DNA of 6,504 nt from ARK-15 sp038880255 (GTDB lineage: Archaea > Thermoplasmatota > Thermoplasmata > Thermoplasmatales > ARK-15): positions 1-6,504 of the forward strand of contig JAVZSA010000053.1 of the NCBI GenBank assembly GCA_038880255.1, written 5' to 3'. Below are positions 4,249 through 6,504 of this stretch, piece after piece. Below the pieces are notes generated by a model, which was not told the DNA's origin, searched no databases, and saw only the letters and a program-made list of their open reading frames with translations. Position 1 is the first letter of the stretch. Every line of letters begins with the position of its first letter. A program made the position numbers and the translations under genes.

Positions 4249-6476
4249 AAAAAATAATTTCGATTTTTGCTATTTTATTATTAGTGTTTACACTTTGGAG
4301 TAGTATTTCAACTGCAGAATCACCTTTAATCGTAACAAATGTTTACTGGTTTGGTTCTAATTCTACTGTTCTTCCCGTTCCAGGGATGGTAAATGCGCCG
4401 CTCTATGTTGAAATAAAAAATGAAGGACAAACAATATATAATTTTACAGCCTTTATTTATGCTAAGCCCCCATTCTCCTATGGTTATGTAATAAACAATT
4501 CTCAAGTTCAAGAAAAGACTGTGATAAGACTACCACAGTTCAATTCTAATAGTACAATTACAATATTTCAACTTTTGAACATTTCCCCTGAAGCTAAGAA
4601 TGGTATTTATGTAATGGACCTTTTTGCATACGGAAGTAGTACATTTGGAGGAACTGTACAGAACTTAAGTACAACTTTTTACGTACCATTGGAAGGAAAT
4701 ATTCACCTCTTTGTAGCAGGATCTTACATTGGTGTAAATAATAATTATATCAACCCATTACCAAATCAAAATCCTGTACCATTTACAATTATTGTTGGCA
4801 ATTCGGGGAATTCTCCAGTAACGAATATATCATTCTCTTTTACTCCAAAGTATCCTTTCCAAGGAAATACGGTCAAGGAATTGGTGACCGGAATTCCTGC
4901 CTATGGATATACACAAGTAACTTTCATGGTTAATTTGCTTCCAAATTTAAAAAATGGGGTGTACCCTGAGGAATTAAATTTCTCTTATTTGACTGTAAAT
5001 GGTAATATTTCATTTAATTTCACCTGGAGTAATTTCTATAATATTACTGTAGTTGATGCTTACATTGTTTCACCTGGATTTCAAGCAGCAGCGAATATGA
5101 AAAATATTCCACTCATAGTTGAAGTTATGAACATTGGTACATCATATGTATCAAATCTTTCAGTTAATTATATGCCACAATATCCTTTTTATGGTAATGC
5201 ACAAACGGATAATATATCTATAATAGGACCAATGCAGAAAATACCACTTGATTTTATAGTTTCCATATATAATAACACAACTGTTGGTACTTACAAACAA
5301 CAAATTAAATTCACGATAGAAAATTCAACTGAAATTCAAAATTTTCAAGTTTCATTAACAGGATATACAAATATATCTGTATTAAGTTCCTATTTGGTTA
5401 TGCAAACGTTTGTCCCATCGCCAGGTACGCATGATGTATCGCTTAATATAATCACTGCAAATGAAGGAAATACTGATGCTACGAATGTTACCTTTATTTA
5501 TCAGCCAACATATCCATTTTATGGATATTTACAGAAATTGGAAGTACCTGTCCTACCTCCTTTTACCCCAGTTACATTGAATTTTGTTGTCAATATTTTT
5601 AATAATTCTACAGATGGTATTTATATTCAAAAAATTAATTATATTTTGAATGGTAAGATGCAGAATTCTATATTTTATGTGGGTATTTATGGATATTCAA
5701 ATCTACAAGTACAAGGTTACATTAAAAATCCTCCCTATGTCTTCACGAATCAGACATTCAATTCAATTACATTTTCCATCATTAATTCTGGTAATTCTTT
5801 AGCTTATAATGTTTCATTATCGGTAAATTCCACTATGGAAATAATAAATACGCCATTTACAATTTCAATACTACCACCGCATTTAATTTTCAATTATACA
5901 GTATATTATAATTCACCATCATTACCAGGAATATATTATATCACCTTGAAAATTGGAGAAACAACATTTTCAGTACCTATTACCGTTTTAAAGGAACCAT
6001 ACATTCAAGTAAGGAGTTCAATACCTGTATTAAGCCCCGGTGAATCAAAGGTACAAGTGACATTTTATTTGAAGAATAAAGGGCCAGGAAACATACAGAT
6101 GATGCAAATCCATTTCCTTTATCCACAAGTGATAGATTTGCACGTGAGTTCTAGCAATCCATTGGAGGGTTTGATGCTTAACAATGTCACTTTAGAATCA
6201 TTGAATGAAAATGAAAGTTATACTGTTCCTTACATTATTGATGTAGCTGACAATGCTGTTCCAGGACAGTACAATGCAAAACTTGTAATGTTAATATTTG
6301 AAAATATAAGTACAAAACCATTGATTGAAACATATACATTTAACTTCAACATTTCAACACCTTTATTTTCTACCGGAAGTAATGCTCTAATCTCATTGAG
6401 CAACTTGACAATTTTCATTCTTGTAATTATAATAATAGCTTTAGTATTCATAATGTTAAGGGGAAGAAAAAAATAA
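4245..6476 (+). CDS. Membrane-anchored surface glycoprotein with six CARDB/NEW3-like repeats
   Basis: This 743-residue protein starts with a signal peptide (MKKIISIFAILLLVF core, likely cut after S-T-A24) and ends in one membrane helix at about 717-737 followed by RGRKK. The bulk is therefore outside the cell, with a short positive tail inside. Between them are about six beta-rich repeats: roughly 28-148, 150-268, 270-378, 380-488, 488-582 and 585-703. Each has an N-x-G motif (N59, N186, N296, N406, N514, N611) like that in CARDB, NEW3 or COG1361 S-layer-like domains. Repeats 2-4 are closest, with YPF-x-G at 203, 313 and 423 and an exact 110-residue period. I count about 29 N-glycosylation sequons, pointing to a heavily glycosylated protein. 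No enzymatic motif is seen. Overlap with the exporter gene suggests an extracytoplasmic partner, a filter or anchor to the S-layer, or a co-expressed envelope component. Topology and repeats are seen in the sequence; partnership is inferred. Confidence 0.85.
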   Translation: MKKIISIFAILLLVFTLWSSISTAESPLIVTNVYWFGSNSTVLPVPGMVNAPLYVEIKNEGQTIYNFTAFIYAKPPFSYGYVINNSQVQEKTVIRLPQFNSNSTITIFQLLNISPEAKNGIYVMDLFAYGSSTFGGTVQNLSTTFYVPLEGNIHLFVAGSYIGVNNNYINPLPNQNPVPFTIIVGNSGNSPVTNISFSFTPKYPFQGNTVKELVTGIPAYGYTQVTFMVNLLPNLKNGVYPEELNFSYLTVNGNISFNFTWSNFYNITVVDAYIVSPGFQAAANMKNIPLIVEVMNIGTSYVSNLSVNYMPQYPFYGNAQTDNISIIGPMQKIPLDFIVSIYNNTTVGTYKQQIKFTIENSTEIQNFQVSLTGYTNISVLSSYLVMQTFVPSPGTHDVSLNIITANEGNTDATNVTFIYQPTYPFYGYLQKLEVPVLPPFTPVTLNFVVNIFNNSTDGIYIQKINYILNGKMQNSIFYVGIYGYSNLQVQGYIKNPPYVFTNQTFNSITFSIINSGNSLAYNVSLSVNSTMEIINTPFTISILPPHLIFNYTVYYNSPSLPGIYYITLKIGETTFSVPITVLKEPYIQVRSSIPVLSPGESKVQVTFYLKNKGPGNIQMMQIHFLYPQVIDLHVSSSNPLEGLMLNNVTLESLNENESYTVPYIIDVADNAVPGQYNAKLVMLIFENISTKPLIETYTFNFNISTPLFSTGSNALISLSNLTIFILVIIIIALVFIMLRGRKK

Positions 6477-6477
6477 A

Positions 6478-6504
6478 AATTTTTATGAACAATTTTTATT
6501 TTTT
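6478..6504 (+). terminator. T-rich terminator-like stretch after the operon
   Basis: Immediately after the stop codon come AAAATTTTT (with T runs at 6480-6484, 6493-6497 and 6499-6504). The first run lies in a small AT palindrome. Archaeal RNA polymerase terminates at T tracts without needing a stable hairpin, so this is a plausible operon end. The last T tract runs to the window edge. Confidence 0.55.

Noticed and set aside
6230..6451. 73-codon minus-strand frame at the end of the surface-protein gene
   Set aside because: It is antisense to the last repeat and the membrane anchor, and has no ribosome site or recognisable feature.
4245..6476. Surface protein as a solute-binding protein or protease
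   Set aside because: There is no catalytic motif, no lipobox and no binding-protein fold signature; the whole ectodomain is explained by N-x-G beta-sandwich repeats and a C-terminal anchor.

Overview
The window looks like chromosomal DNA from an AT-rich archaeon, most likely of the Thermoplasmata (Ferroplasma/Cuniculiplasma-like). This is inferred from four things. The DNA is low in G+C, roughly 30% by eye. The secreted proteins are Ser/Thr/Asn-rich with many N-glycosylation sequons. Two genes start with a TATA-like box about 25 nt upstream of the ATG and no Shine-Dalgarno (leaderless style), while two others have strong GGAGGTGA-type ribosome sites. The protein set (DUF438-hemerythrin-PAS protein, 14-helix MFS exporter, CARDB/NEW3-like surface protein) also fits. 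I cannot name the species.

Layout: positions 710 to 1 on the minus strand hold the first 236 codons of a secreted cell-surface protein that runs off the left edge. Positions 711-1361 form a long, very AT-rich divergent intergenic region. It holds the TATA box and ribosome site of that gene, a probable decayed coding remnant (about 922-1158), an 18-nt palindrome and the promoter of the next gene. Positions 1362-2666 (+) encode a 434-residue DUF438 + hemerythrin-like + PAS protein. A 142-nt gap holds the probable promoter of a two-gene operon: a 14-helix MFS multidrug-type exporter (2809-4248), overlapped by 4 nt (ATGA) with a 743-residue membrane-anchored surface protein of six beta-sandwich-like repeats (4245-6476). 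A T-rich terminator-like stretch closes the window.

How they may work together (inference): the exporter and the repeat protein are translationally coupled, so the surface protein is probably an extracytoplasmic partner of the exporter, or they share one stress response. The soluble hemerythrin/PAS protein next door has a separate promoter. It shares with the exporter gene a short palindrome at the start codon and a 16-nt near-repeat upstream, so it could be a redox, oxygen, NO or metal sensor connected to exporter expression. It has no visible DNA-binding or kinase output, so that link is hypothetical. The most unusual points are the exporter/surface-protein pairing, the Gln-Gln in the hemerythrin metal-ligand segment, and the shared start-site motifs.
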